DNA from: a virus
IMG/VR virus record: IMGVR_UViG_3300049216_000159
Location: 1 to 57,055 of that record
Reading direction: 5' to 3' (one strand)
Length of the DNA stretch: 57,055 nt
Every line of letters begins with the position of its first letter. Within the stretch, counting starts at the first letter, position 1. Below the pieces are notes generated by a model. It saw only the letters and a program-made list of their open reading frames with translations. It did not search any database and was not told the DNA's origin. The translations under genes and the position numbers were made by a program. Of the stretch, positions 31,374 through 40,660 are shown piece by piece.

Positions 31374-34300
31374 GCGGCATCTTAGGCTCCAAGCAGCCGG
31401 CCGCCGCGGTCCCGACGCAGCTCAATTCGATCAACGTCGATCAGTCCAAGTACGGCCTGGCGGTCTCGCTGATCTACGGCGTGCAGCGCGTGCCGCTGAA
31501 TCTTGCCTGGTACGGCGCTTTTTTCGCGCAGGCCGTGAGCTCCGGCGGTTCGGGCAAGGGCGGCCACAGCGCGCCCTCGAGCTACAATTACGAGGCGAGC
31601 TGGCTCGCGATCTTGGGCGAAGGCCCGATCACGGGCATCTTGGAGGTCTGGAAAGACAAAGACCTGACCAACATGACGACCGAGGGGCTGACGCTGTTCA
31701 CCGGCGCCGGCGGTCAAGCCCCTTGGTCCTACCTCACGTCTAGCTTCCCGACGCAGGCGGTTCCCTACGATCACACCTGCTATGTCGCAGTCGCAAACTT
31801 TCCGCTGGGCGGATCCGCGGCGCTGCCGAACTATACGTTCGAGGTGCAGGGCTTCCTGGCGCAGCCAGGCACGTCCATTACGTTCACCGGCGGCTTCTCG
31901 CCTGGGGCGACCTCGGGAACGCTGACATCGGCCATCTTGGCGAACGGCGTGTGGGACATTACGTTCTCATCGCACGAATCCCGCACCTGCACCGTATCTG
32001 GCACATCAGTGACCTGGGACTCAACGCTGGGACTGACGCTGGCCGCGACCAGCGCGGCGATCGCCGGCGGCTTGGACGGCGACCCGAGCGCGATCTTGCT
32101 CGACTATTGCACGGATGCGAATCACGGCGCGAATTTCAACGCCATCAGTTCGACCATCCAGGGCACCGGTCCCACGACCTGGCAGACCTACTGCAAAGCC
32201 AATTACCTGATGGTCTCCCCGCTCGAGGACACGCAGCGCGCGGGGACGGATTTTCTCAAAGACCTGCTGGAAATCACCAATTCGAACGGCGTCATGTCGG
32301 CGGGCACGTACTACATCACGCCGTACGGGGATTCCGCGGTGTCGGCCAATGGCGCGAGCTTCTCGCCCAATCTAACGCCGCTGTTCGCCTTTACGGACGA
32401 TGACTTCATGCCCAACAGCGAGGGCACGAACGATGATCCGGTTGTGATGACGCGAAAGCCGCTCACCGAGACCTACAACGTCGTTCGGATTGAATACCTG
32501 GACCGCGGAAACTCGTACAACACCGCGATCGCCGAGTGGACCGATCCCTTGGACCAGGCGCTGAACGGCATTCGCGTGATGTCGAACAAAACGTTTCACC
32601 AGATCTGCGATACCAGGGTCGCGGCCAATGTCGCAGCGCTGATCGGGCAGCGGCAACTTTATATCCGCAATACCTACACCTTCACGGTGCGCGCGGACTA
32701 CTCGCTGCTGGAGCCGATGGACTTGGTGTCGATCACAGACGCAAATCTCGGCATCACCAACAAGCTGGTACGCATCACCGAGACGCAGGACGACGAAAAC
32801 GACCTGTTCACGATACACGCCGAAGAAATGTTTGTCGGCACCGCCTCGGCGCCCAAGTACAACTTTCAGCCGGCGCAAGGATATGCGGCAAATTTTGCGG
32901 CCACGCCGGTGCCCATCGATACGCCGGTCGTGTTTACCGCGCCTCCGGCGCTGGTCGCGGCCGCCGGCGGCTACGAGCTATGGATCGCCGCGGGCCCGTC
33001 GACCGGCGGTCAATACGGCGGCTGTTCGGTGTTTGCATCGATGGATGGCACCACCTACGGCTTCTTAGGGTCGATCACGGGCCAAGCGCGCTATGGAACG
33101 GCCTCGGCGGTCACGGCCACGGCGACCTCGATTACCCTGACGTTGGCTGCTGGCGCCGTGGCAAACGGCCTGCAGTTGACGAATGCGAGCGCGGCGGACT
33201 ACGCGGCGAATCGCGCGCTGATCTGGCTGGACGGGGAAATCATCGGATTCGAGAACGTCACGCTGGTGAGCTCCGGCGTCTACACGCTCTCGCCGATCAG
33301 TCGAGGCCTTTTCGGTACGGGTCCATCCCAAGGCATCGGGGACGCCCACTCGGCCGGCGCATCCTGGGCGCGGCTGGATGAAACGATATTTAAGTTCGCG
33401 TTCGACCCCGGCATGATCGGGCAGACCATTGATCTGAAGCTGCCGACCTTCAACACGGTCCAGCGGAGCGTTCAGTCGCTGTCCGCCGCCACGGCTTACG
33501 CGCACCTGATCACGGCGACGAGCGGCGCCGCGCTGATCGGCTTGCCGCTGAAGCTGATCGGCCGCGGCGTGACCATCAACGGTACCAACGCGTTCAAGTC
33601 CGCGTCGACGACCGCCTGGGACAGCGACGTGTATTCGCTGCAAGGCTATACCAACGGCGCTTTCGTCAGTTTTCAGCCGGCGCAGGCGAATCAGGACGTT
33701 GTTGTCGGATTGAATTCAGATCCCACGACCGACAGCAATTATACGTCCATTGACTGGGGCATGAATTGCAACTCGGGCGGGGATCTGATTGCCTACGCAA
33801 GCGGCGCCGCGCTTGCCTTGATCGGCACCTACGCGGTCGGCGATGTCCTGACTGTGTCTTATGACGGCGCATTTATTCGGTGGCTGCAAAACGGCGTCGT
33901 CCTGCATCAGGTGGCGACCACGTCGAATCAGACACTGTACCTCGATTCCTCGTTCAACGAGCCCGGCACCGCGGTCAACGGCCTGACCTTCGGCCCCTAC
34001 GGCACGGCAACGCCGGTGCTTTGGGTGCCGGTCGGCAATTGCCTGGTCAGCGATGAGAACGTCACGAAGCAGGGCGGCTCGGCCGCGTGGGATTCGGGCT
34101 GCTACAGCATCTCAGGCTACGGCACGTGCCACGTCATTTTTAAAGCGAACGACCTGACCCACGCTTTCATGGTCGGCCTTGCGCAGAATCCGATTTTGCC
34201 TGCGGCCAACAATTACACGGGCATTGACTTCGCGCTGTATTGCGACGCCGGAAGTCTGAAGATTTACGAGGCCGGGACTTTGGTGACGACGGTCGGCGCC

Positions 34301-34927
34301 TACGCGATCACGGACCTGCTCGCGATCACCTACGACGGCGCGACGATCACCTACTGGCAAAACAGCGTATCGCTACGCACGGTGTCGATATCGGGCAAGA
34401 CCTATTACTCCACGGTTGCCATGAACACCACCGGCTCTGCCTTGAATTCGCTGGAGTTCGGGCCTGGCTCGGTGATTCCGCTCGCTGATACGGCCGAGAT
34501 TAATTTGAACGCGGCAACTTCGACGCTGACCGGCACCTTGTCTGGATCACCGGCGAGCTTCACGTCGCCCAACACCAACGGCAGCGTCACGGTGGGGCCT
34601 TTCCCGGTTGCGACGACGGTCATCTTGACGGTAACCGGGCAGTGGCAGTTCACGTACAGCGACGTGTCACCGCAGGGCATGTCGATCCAGTACGGCATCA
34701 GCACGACCACGGAAACCTTCAGCGGCGCGCTCGTCACCGTGACGCAAAGCACGACCGCCAGCGGTTCGGCCGCCGGATCCGGGCCATTGTCGCAAGAGAT
34801 TTCCGTATCGCTCGCAGCCAACACGACGACGACCTACAACATGCTGTCCGGTCAAAGTCCGACCGGCATCGTCGGGACCGCCATCACTATTTCGGGAATT
34901 ATCAAGGTCGAGGTCATCAAACGATGA
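31370..34927 (+). CDS. Tail tip/host-specificity protein with tandem C-terminal domains
   Basis: A 1185-residue protein starting ATG 31370 (ATGA overlap). Residues about 1-260 form the tip base (SKYGLAVSLIYGVQRVPLNLAWYG, EGPITGILEVWKDKD), about 280-510 the phage-tail_3-like hub with ETYNVVRIEYLDRGNSY, then fibronectin-like modules. Two similar sandwich domains of about 150 residues follow at about 728-880 and 885-1035; each contains WDS(D/G)xYSxxGY, YTxIDxxxxCxxG and an ITYDGAxIxxxQN-like core. The end (about 1040-1185) is another beta domain. Likely the main receptor-contact fibre base. Confidence 0.85.
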   Translation: MSGILGSKQPAAAVPTQLNSINVDQSKYGLAVSLIYGVQRVPLNLAWYGAFFAQAVSSGGSGKGGHSAPSSYNYEASWLAILGEGPITGILEVWKDKDLTNMTTEGLTLFTGAGGQAPWSYLTSSFPTQAVPYDHTCYVAVANFPLGGSAALPNYTFEVQGFLAQPGTSITFTGGFSPGATSGTLTSAILANGVWDITFSSHESRTCTVSGTSVTWDSTLGLTLAATSAAIAGGLDGDPSAILLDYCTDANHGANFNAISSTIQGTGPTTWQTYCKANYLMVSPLEDTQRAGTDFLKDLLEITNSNGVMSAGTYYITPYGDSAVSANGASFSPNLTPLFAFTDDDFMPNSEGTNDDPVVMTRKPLTETYNVVRIEYLDRGNSYNTAIAEWTDPLDQALNGIRVMSNKTFHQICDTRVAANVAALIGQRQLYIRNTYTFTVRADYSLLEPMDLVSITDANLGITNKLVRITETQDDENDLFTIHAEEMFVGTASAPKYNFQPAQGYAANFAATPVPIDTPVVFTAPPALVAAAGGYELWIAAGPSTGGQYGGCSVFASMDGTTYGFLGSITGQARYGTASAVTATATSITLTLAAGAVANGLQLTNASAADYAANRALIWLDGEIIGFENVTLVSSGVYTLSPISRGLFGTGPSQGIGDAHSAGASWARLDETIFKFAFDPGMIGQTIDLKLPTFNTVQRSVQSLSAATAYAHLITATSGAALIGLPLKLIGRGVTINGTNAFKSASTTAWDSDVYSLQGYTNGAFVSFQPAQANQDVVVGLNSDPTTDSNYTSIDWGMNCNSGGDLIAYASGAALALIGTYAVGDVLTVSYDGAFIRWLQNGVVLHQVATTSNQTLYLDSSFNEPGTAVNGLTFGPYGTATPVLWVPVGNCLVSDENVTKQGGSAAWDSGCYSISGYGTCHVIFKANDLTHAFMVGLAQNPILPAANNYTGIDFALYCDAGSLKIYEAGTLVTTVGAYAITDLLAITYDGATITYWQNSVSLRTVSISGKTYYSTVAMNTTGSALNSLEFGPGSVIPLADTAEINLNAATSTLTGTLSGSPASFTSPNTNGSVTVGPFPVATTVILTVTGQWQFTYSDVSPQGMSIQYGISTTTETFSGALVTVTQSTTASGSAAGSGPLSQEISVSLAANTTTTYNMLSGQSPTGIVGTAITISGIIKVEVIKR

Positions 34928-35346
34928 AGCTCTACAGTTTCTTCCACCGCGAAACCGGCCTGATTCATCCCAACAAATTTGCGACGGACGATGATAGTCA
35001 GCTTCCGGGCAACACGCCGAAAGACCACGTCGCGTTCGAAGGACATCATGATCACTTGAGCAAGCGTGTGGATCTTGCGACGGCGACGCTGGTCGAGTAC
35101 ATCCCGCCCATCCCCTCGCCCGATCACGTGTGGAATCCCGAGATCAAGCGCTGGCAGTTGAGTGCGGCCGTGGCGGACCGGCAGGCAAAGCGGCTCAAAG
35201 CGCTGGGGCGCATCCGCGAATTGGAATTCTTGTCGCTACGGCCGCTGCGCGAGCACGCGCTTGGGCTTGAGGGCGCGGCGGCGCGACTGGCTGCCATCGA
35301 TGCCGAGATCATCGAACTTCGAAAAGTCTTTGTGAGCGGCCAATGA
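34924..35346 (+). CDS. Tail-fibre accessory protein
   Basis: A 140-residue protein directly after the tip gene. KLYSFFHRETGLIHPNKFATD opens a small beta domain, VWNPEIKRWQL is the Trp motif found in tail-fibre assembly proteins, and the last 55 residues are a Leu/Arg/Glu helix. Fits a fibre chaperone or small tip attachment; it overlaps the transglycosylase gene by 4 bp. Confidence 0.6.
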   Translation: MKLYSFFHRETGLIHPNKFATDDDSQLPGNTPKDHVAFEGHHDHLSKRVDLATATLVEYIPPIPSPDHVWNPEIKRWQLSAAVADRQAKRLKALGRIRELEFLSLRPLREHALGLEGAAARLAAIDAEIIELRKVFVSGQ

Positions 35347-36290
35347 CCAACGCGTGGAAGTCGGGCGCCAACGCCGAAAAATGGTTGCCGGTGCTGTCGG
35401 CCGCGGAGGTGAAATATGGAATTCCCGAAGGACTCCTCGCTCGTCAGTGTTATCAAGAATCAAGATTTGACCCTCGAGCTCGAAATCCCTCTGGAGCCGT
35501 CGGGCTCATGCAGCTCCTCCCTGAATATTTCCATGGGGCCGGTGAAGATCCCGCTCGGGACATCGACACAGGCGGGGCCTATCTGCGGAGTCTTTACAAG
35601 AGATTCAATCGAGACTGGCAATGCGCTCTCGCAGGATACGACTGGGGACCCAGCGCCTTAAGCGCCTATTTGAAAGCGCATGGACCGCAGTTAGACGGCT
35701 TGCCGCCAGAAACCCGCAACTACGTTGTTCAAATCGTCACGGATGTTCCCGTGCCAGGAGTGCTATGCAAAACCCAGAGCCCGATCCGCCCAGCAGTCCC
35801 AAAACCGGCTGGACTCCCACAACCTCAACCGTTGGCGGCGCCATCCTCGGTACCGCCGTCGCCCAGCTTATTACAGCGGGTCTTGAGACCTATCTTAAGC
35901 ACCCGCTCGGTTCCGTCACGGCCGGTGCCATCAGCACCGTCTGTATTTTCATCATTGGCTACTTCTTCCCCGACGGTGGAAGAAAGTAAACCGGCAACAG
36001 CAACGATAGGAGACATTGAGATGAATTCATTGGGCAAGGTTATTCTCGCGGTACTCGAAAGCGACGCGCTGACGATCGAGGGTCCTCCTGTGATCGCCTT
36101 CTTGACGGACGTCGGCAACGCCGCCGGCGATACCTTGAAGCTCGCGGCCGCCGTCGTGAAGCTGCAGGGGGCTGTCGTCGGCACGCTGCCGCAACTGGAG
36201 GCGACGCTGTCGCAGCAGCTCGCGGCCGCGCTGACGACGAAGATCTCGGCGCTGATTGCTTCGGCTCAGGCCGCCGTCAAGCCCGCTTAA
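35343..36290 (+). CDS. Lytic transglycosylase whose frame runs on through the holin and the next gene
   Basis: A 315-residue frame. Residues 1-140 are an SLT transglycosylase: LLARQCYQESRFDPRA with the catalytic Glu near 39, SGAVGLMQLLPEYF and CALAGYDWGP. Residues about 141-226 are Pro/Ser-rich and correspond to the holin gene read in a different frame. Residues 227-315 are the small protein that has its own ribosome site at 36021. The Pro/Ser stretch is thus a by-product of overlapping coding, and the true enzyme domain is the first 140 residues. It degrades murein for lysis. Confidence 0.8.
   Translation: MTNAWKSGANAEKWLPVLSAAEVKYGIPEGLLARQCYQESRFDPRARNPSGAVGLMQLLPEYFHGAGEDPARDIDTGGAYLRSLYKRFNRDWQCALAGYDWGPSALSAYLKAHGPQLDGLPPETRNYVVQIVTDVPVPGVLCKTQSPIRPAVPKPAGLPQPQPLAAPSSVPPSPSLLQRVLRPILSTRSVPSRPVPSAPSVFSSLATSSPTVEESKPATATIGDIEMNSLGKVILAVLESDALTIEGPPVIAFLTDVGNAAGDTLKLAAAVVKLQGAVVGTLPQLEATLSQQLAAALTTKISALIASAQAAVKPA
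35765..35989 (+). CDS. Holin, nested in the transglycosylase frame
   Basis: Seventy-four residues from ATG 35765. A short Pro-rich N terminus is followed by two hydrophobic segments (about residues 23-41, VGGAILGTAVAQLITAGL, and 49-67, VTAGAISTVCIFIIGYFF) and a charged end, the class II holin layout. It lies in a frame different from the transglycosylase frame covering the same DNA. Position next to a murein hydrolase supports the call. Confidence 0.75.
   Translation: MQNPEPDPPSSPKTGWTPTTSTVGGAILGTAVAQLITAGLETYLKHPLGSVTAGAISTVCIFIIGYFFPDGGRK
36021..36290 (+). CDS. Small helical protein from an internal start in the transglycosylase frame
   Basis: From ATG 36021, preceded by AGGAG at a suitable distance, the frame gives 89 residues. 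They form helices rich in Ala, Leu and Val (TLKLAAAVVKLQGAVVGTL, LSQQLAAALTTKI) without a convincing transmembrane run. It is in the same frame as the upstream enzyme. Either an independent gene whose upstream stop was lost, or a C-terminal part of a fusion; the ribosome site favours independent translation. Confidence 0.6.
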   Translation: MNSLGKVILAVLESDALTIEGPPVIAFLTDVGNAAGDTLKLAAAVVKLQGAVVGTLPQLEATLSQQLAAALTTKISALIASAQAAVKPA

Positions 36291-36356
36291 GAGTTTCGCA
36301 ATGAGAAATCCCGAACCGGTTGCTCACGGACGAGTGAGCCGGGGAGGGTGCGCGTG

Positions 36357-36716
36357 ATGGGCGCGCGCGGGGTACTGCGCACCATTCAAGGCGACCGCTT
36401 AGGCTGGTGGTGTCCAGGGTGCAAAGAACTTCACATGGTGAACACCGGCCCCAGCGGTTGGACCTTCAACGGCGATTACGACAAACCCACTTTTGCTCCC
36501 AGTGTTTTGGTGACCGGCGGCCATTACATGGACGGTTGGATGGGTCCCGGTTGTTGGTGCACGTTCGACCGCGATCACCCTGAATTCCCGCCTACGCGCT
36601 TCGAGTGCGTGCGCTGCCACACGTTTATTCGCGACGGGCAAATCCAGTTCTTACCCGATTGTTCGCATTCGCTGGCTGGTCAAACAGTCGCGATGGAGGC
36701 CATGCATGATGAGTAA
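36357..36716 (+). CDS. DUF6527-type zinc-binding protein
   Basis: A 119-residue protein; ATG 36357 lies eight bases after GGGAGGG. WWCPGCKELHMVN, GWTFNGDYDKPTFAPSVLV, CHTFIRDGQIQFLPDCSHSLAGQTV match the DUF6527 pattern closely, with conserved cysteines and histidines for a metal. These genes occur in phage lysis or tail-end modules; function unknown. Confidence 0.8.
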   Translation: MGARGVLRTIQGDRLGWWCPGCKELHMVNTGPSGWTFNGDYDKPTFAPSVLVTGGHYMDGWMGPGCWCTFDRDHPEFPPTRFECVRCHTFIRDGQIQFLPDCSHSLAGQTVAMEAMHDE

Positions 36717-37191
36717 ATACGCGATTCAGTTGCAATTCGTGCGCGGCCGCGGCTTGTCGTCCGCCGCAATCGCTTGGTTCGGGGCTGGCGTTTATAGCCA
36801 CGTGGACGCGATTGTCCCCGGCGGCGAGCTGCTCGGCGCTCGGTCCGATCGCATTGGCTACATCGACCCCGGCGTTCAGGTGCGGCCGGCTTATTACGAA
36901 AACTGGAAAATGCGCGACGTGTGGTCGCTCTTGGTATCGGAATCCGTCTATCAGCGCTTTCATACTTTCCTGCGCGAGCAGCTCTACAAGCCATACGACT
37001 CGACCGCCATCTGGGGATTCGTCGCGGGGCGCGACTGGCGCGATGACAAGGCCTGGTTCTGTTCGGAACTGCAGGCGGCCGCGCTCGAGTACTCGGAAGC
37101 GATTCCGAGGTTGTCCACGAAGTCCAACAAGGTCATGCCCGGCACGCTGGCGACCATCATGAGCGCCGTGGGTGCCCTAAAGTTGGTTTGA
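36706..37191 (+). CDS. YiiX/NlpC-like permuted papain-fold protein
   Basis: A 161-residue protein with GAGVYSHVDAIVPGGELLGA (candidate catalytic His near residue 32) and AWFCSELQAAAL (candidate Cys near 118), the reversed order seen in circularly permuted papain-fold YiiX-type hydrolases. It stands among the lysis genes, so a murein-peptidase or amidase role is plausible but unproved. It overlaps the preceding gene by 11 bp. Confidence 0.65.
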   Translation: MMSKYAIQLQFVRGRGLSSAAIAWFGAGVYSHVDAIVPGGELLGARSDRIGYIDPGVQVRPAYYENWKMRDVWSLLVSESVYQRFHTFLREQLYKPYDSTAIWGFVAGRDWRDDKAWFCSELQAAALEYSEAIPRLSTKSNKVMPGTLATIMSAVGALKLV

Positions 37192-37192
37192 C

Positions 37193-37555
37193 ATGGATGA
37201 AGAGTTTCGCCTGTCGAGCGACGAAACGATGCGCCGTCTGCGCACCATCGCTCAATCGCCGGGCGAACTGCAGTGGCGCATGGAATTGCTGTCCACGCTC
37301 GAACGCATGCGCATTCAGCAGGAAGTTTCGATCAACAGCGTCGTCTCTGCGATCAACAAGATGCGCAAAGACATTTCGCACATTACGCCGACCAAGCTCG
37401 CCGAACTCGTCAACGCGCAGATCGAGGAGAAGCTAAAACCCAGGGATAAAGACGTCAACCGACTTTGGAAGGCGGCGATGTGGCTTTTGGAAAAAGGCGC
37501 AACCATCGCCATCGGGGTTATCTGCACGCTGATTGGACTAAAGGCAATTCACTGA
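37193..37555 (+). CDS. Helical protein with C-terminal membrane anchor
   Basis: A 120-residue protein: about 95 helical residues followed by one transmembrane segment (about 98-117, KGATIAIGVICTLIGLKAI). This topology is like XhlA/hemolysin-type accessory lysis proteins. It lies between a hydrolase and a second membrane protein. Function inferred from topology only. Confidence 0.6.
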   Translation: MDEEFRLSSDETMRRLRTIAQSPGELQWRMELLSTLERMRIQQEVSINSVVSAINKMRKDISHITPTKLAELVNAQIEEKLKPRDKDVNRLWKAAMWLLEKGATIAIGVICTLIGLKAIH

Positions 37556-37556
37556 C

Positions 37557-37871
37557 ATGAGCATGCGCCGATACATTTTGGAATTCTCGGTATTGACATT
37601 CATCGGCTTGCTCATCGTCATCGCGTTGTGCGTGTGGCTCGTGCGACTGGTGCACCGGCGCCACGATAAAACCGACTCCGAGGTCAAAAGCGTCGGCGAC
37701 CAGGTCGCGACGCTGGCCGAAAACACCCATCTCGATCACCGCGCCACGGATCGAAAGATCGACACCAATTCCGGCCGGCTGCAATTTTTGACCGCGCGGA
37801 CGATTGCGGAAGAGCTGGAGCAAGAGAAAAAACGGCAACAGCCGGGCTCCAAAGGCTCGGAGGAATCTTGA
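37557..37871 (+). CDS. N-anchored coiled-coil membrane protein (possible spanin)
   Basis: A 104-residue protein with a transmembrane segment at about residues 9-32 and a long charged helix behind it (Lys/Asp/Glu/His-rich) reaching the C terminus, as in inner-membrane spanins. No nested lipoprotein partner is evident, so a Rz/Rz1 pair is not established. ATG 37557 follows the previous stop by one base. Confidence 0.55.
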   Translation: MSMRRYILEFSVLTFIGLLIVIALCVWLVRLVHRRHDKTDSEVKSVGDQVATLAENTHLDHRATDRKIDTNSGRLQFLTARTIAEELEQEKKRQQPGSKGSEES

Positions 37872-39460
37872 TGGAACAGCATATCGTTACAACGCCTGGA
37901 TCCGCGACGACCGCGCCGGTCGCGGGTGCGATCATTAATTCTAATTTTGACGAACTGTATGGCTACATCGCAGCGGCATTGCCGCTGTTTATCAAGGCGT
38001 CGGGAGACACCACCGGCGTCACCGATACGGCTGCCATCCAAGCCGCCTTCAATACGATCGGCGCGAGCAACACGCCGACGAGTCACTATTTGGTATTCGC
38101 TAACGGCGATTACTACGTCAATGCCAAATGCATCTTGACTTACAGCGCGGTCGGTTCGGCTAACGCGCGATTTTGGGGAATGTACGGTAATCACTGCCGC
38201 ATCACTCAAGTCAACTCTAACACCGGCATCTTTGAGTTACAGGTTCCGCCATCCGCCTCCAACACGGTCTATGGTCCCTTTGTACAAGACTTCGAATTCA
38301 CGTGGTCAGCAACTCCCTTAGCGACTGACACTAATTCCGTGGCGTTTGGATATCGTTCGACGAATTCCAGCGGCTCAATCGACAGTATCATTTTCAATCT
38401 TGAATTTCGGCACATCAAAGTATCGAACTGTTACAGCGCGATTGCCTGCACTCAGCCGGCCGGGATCATGGCGTGCCAGACAGTTCACATCGAGTATGTG
38501 AACGTCAATGTGTATTCAGGCATCGTCGCGCAATTGGCATCACCGACCAGCGTAGGCACGCCGAATATTCACATCGAGCGCTTGACCACGGGGCAGCCCA
38601 TATCTGGACTCACGGCCGGCGCCGTTCCGATTGTGAACATTTCAGCGTGCGACAATGTATCGATTACGAACTGCGAATTTTTGCAAGTCGTCAATCAACC
38701 GCTGATTAAATTAAATTCGGTGGCCACGTTCACCATCTCCGCGAGCAAGTCAGAAGCTGGCACGTGGGACGCGTCTGTGTCGACGGGCACGAATTACATT
38801 CTAGAGTTTCAAAACAGTTACGGAACTATCACCGGCTTTTGCTTAAACGGCATGACGGTGAACGGTGGCTCATATATCCCGCCGGTCGTCTTAGGAGTGC
38901 TCGCAGGCAACTCTAGTCAAAATGTCGTGTGCAACAACTTTACGATTAACATCGCCGCCGGAACCGGAACTCTGACTTTCTTCCAAGATTCCGGCTCGTC
39001 GATGGCATTGGATATGCCTGCAGACCCTAATGTAACAAGTCTGGGAACGGGTCCGGCTGTGCTTCGCATGACAAATTCCGGTAGTGGAAGCGCCGCCGCG
39101 CAATTGTTTTTTTCGCGCAATCCCGGCGGCAAGATGCCGGCGGCAGATCAGGGCGATACCAGTTTCGTACTGTCGACTTTAGGCCCCTTAGTTATGACGG
39201 AGGTCATGATTTGGAACACCCCATTGACGGCGAATCGCACCATCAACATGGCGAGCAGTCATGGCAGCGTAACCGCCGATAATCTTTGGAATGGCGCGAA
39301 ACTAAAAGTAATCCGAACCGCGAACGCCACCGGCGCATACACACTCACCATCACGGGTATCGCCATTCCGACAAGTCTCGCGGTGCCAATCGGCGGCTGG
39401 GCTGAAGTCGCATATTCCTATGCGCTGGGATGGATTGAAGTGGGCGCGGGATCTCTGTGA
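37871..39460 (+). CDS. Tail spike with pectate-lyase-like beta-helix
   Basis: A 529-residue protein beginning behind GAGGAA. After a short virion-binding N terminus, residues about 40-330 show right-handed beta-helix signatures: DTTGVTDTAAIQAAFNTIG, then rungs such as VTIxN/FxVxN with Asn ladders (VSNCYSAIACTQ, NVSITNCEF). A C-terminal beta domain (about 360-529) ends in GWIEVGAG. It probably binds or depolymerises a surface polysaccharide. The catalytic residues cannot be named from sequence alone. Confidence 0.75.
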   Translation: MEQHIVTTPGSATTAPVAGAIINSNFDELYGYIAAALPLFIKASGDTTGVTDTAAIQAAFNTIGASNTPTSHYLVFANGDYYVNAKCILTYSAVGSANARFWGMYGNHCRITQVNSNTGIFELQVPPSASNTVYGPFVQDFEFTWSATPLATDTNSVAFGYRSTNSSGSIDSIIFNLEFRHIKVSNCYSAIACTQPAGIMACQTVHIEYVNVNVYSGIVAQLASPTSVGTPNIHIERLTTGQPISGLTAGAVPIVNISACDNVSITNCEFLQVVNQPLIKLNSVATFTISASKSEAGTWDASVSTGTNYILEFQNSYGTITGFCLNGMTVNGGSYIPPVVLGVLAGNSSQNVVCNNFTINIAAGTGTLTFFQDSGSSMALDMPADPNVTSLGTGPAVLRMTNSGSGSAAAQLFFSRNPGGKMPAADQGDTSFVLSTLGPLVMTEVMIWNTPLTANRTINMASSHGSVTADNLWNGAKLKVIRTANATGAYTLTITGIAIPTSLAVPIGGWAEVAYSYALGWIEVGAGSL

Positions 39461-39524
39461 AAAACAACTTAAAAACGCGACCCTCAATCGAGCTGCATAT
39501 TGAATATGTCACAATGAGGCTCTA

Positions 39525-40391
39525 ATGGCCGCTGTAGCCCCGTGGGATTTCTCAGACAGCGGTGCGACCTTCGACAATCCCGGCTACACGTTCGATGGCG
39601 GCGTGCCGGCCACGGCCAGCGGCGGCGTATCGCCTCAAGCCTTGTTCGGCCCCGGCATCCTGTGGGTGACTCGCACCGACGTCGCCAATGCCACGCCGAT
39701 CAATATCGGGTTCGTCAACGAATTCAGCGTCGATATTTCGTTTGACGTGAAATCCTTCTACGGCCAAAGCCAGTACCCGATTCTGATGGCTCGAGGCCAG
39801 GCCAAATCGACGGGCAAGGTGATTGCTGGGACGGCATCAGGTCGGGCACTGGATTCCATGCTGATGAACGGGGCTTGGACCACCGGTCAGCAGTACGACC
39901 TGACGACCACGGTCGCGACCGCCATACCCGCCTCGCCTTTCCAAATCACACCGACGGTTCCGTTTTCGGGCACGTTTGACACGGACCTAGGCGTGTTCAA
40001 TTCCGCGACCGGCCAACCCATGACGAAGGTGACTTCAACGCCGACGGCCGGTCAATACGCGGTCTCCGGCGGCGTATACACCTTCTCATCGGCCGACCAG
40101 TTATCGGGATACTCGGTCATCATCACGTTCGCCTATCGGTACACCAGTGGCGCGAGCGGGCAGAACCAGATTTTCACGAACCAGCTGCAGGGCGTGACGC
40201 CGACGTTGCAGGTCGACTACAAATCGACGCTGTTCGGAATGACGTACTACTTGCGGCTGTTCGCGGCCACGGGCAGCAAGACGGCGATCCAGCACAAAGT
40301 GTCCGACTTCGCGATGCCGGAATACGACTTCGACTTTTTTGCCAATGCCTTGAGCCAAGTCGGGCTGATCAGCCTGGCGACGCAGGCCTAG
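39525..40391 (+). CDS. Second major tail (tube) protein, copy 2
   Basis: A 288-residue protein whose residues 38-288 align without visible gaps to the major tail protein at 23909 (shared QALFGPGIL, GFVNEFS(I/V)DISFD, PFQITPTVP, MPEYDFDFFAN). By eye about two thirds of positions are identical. It has a 37-residue Asp/Gly/Pro-rich N-terminal extension absent in copy 1. GAGG precedes the ATG. Its stop overlaps by four bases the end of the convergent XRE gene. The distance from the tail operon and the extension suggest a specialised tube or decoration role. Confidence 0.8.
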   Translation: MAAVAPWDFSDSGATFDNPGYTFDGGVPATASGGVSPQALFGPGILWVTRTDVANATPINIGFVNEFSVDISFDVKSFYGQSQYPILMARGQAKSTGKVIAGTASGRALDSMLMNGAWTTGQQYDLTTTVATAIPASPFQITPTVPFSGTFDTDLGVFNSATGQPMTKVTSTPTAGQYAVSGGVYTFSSADQLSGYSVIITFAYRYTSGASGQNQIFTNQLQGVTPTLQVDYKSTLFGMTYYLRLFAATGSKTAIQHKVSDFAMPEYDFDFFANALSQVGLISLATQA

Positions 40392-40621
40392 CCGATCTGG
40401 CGCTTCAGATCGACCAGGCGCTCCATCGCCAACATGACGACGCGTGGCACCTTATCGCCGGCGCAATAACCCCGCATTGTTCGCTCGTTGATGTCGAGCT
40501 CTCGAGCAGCTCCGCGCTGAGTCAAGCCTGCGCGTTCAATCAAGCTCCGCATTTGGTCGGCGTCTGACGGCGCGGAATAATCCACGGCCGGACGCACGAC
40601 AACTTTGTCGATCGCATTCAT
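40388..40621 (-). CDS. XRE-type regulator next to RadC
   Basis: A 77-residue protein: a short N-terminal arm and a helix-turn-helix (MRSLIERAGLTQRGAARELDINERTMRGYCAGD). Downstream of radC and likely co-transcribed; a long GC hairpin lies between them (40661-40690). An inverted repeat AGGGC-CTTAT-GCCCT fills the spacer of the radC promoter and could be its operator. Confidence 0.75.
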   Translation of the reverse strand: MNAIDKVVVRPAVDYSAPSDADQMRSLIERAGLTQRGAARELDINERTMRGYCAGDKVPRVVMLAMERLVDLKRQIG

Positions 40622-40660
40622 GTAGTCTCCTTTTCAAAATCATCAGTCTCGCCAAAATCA

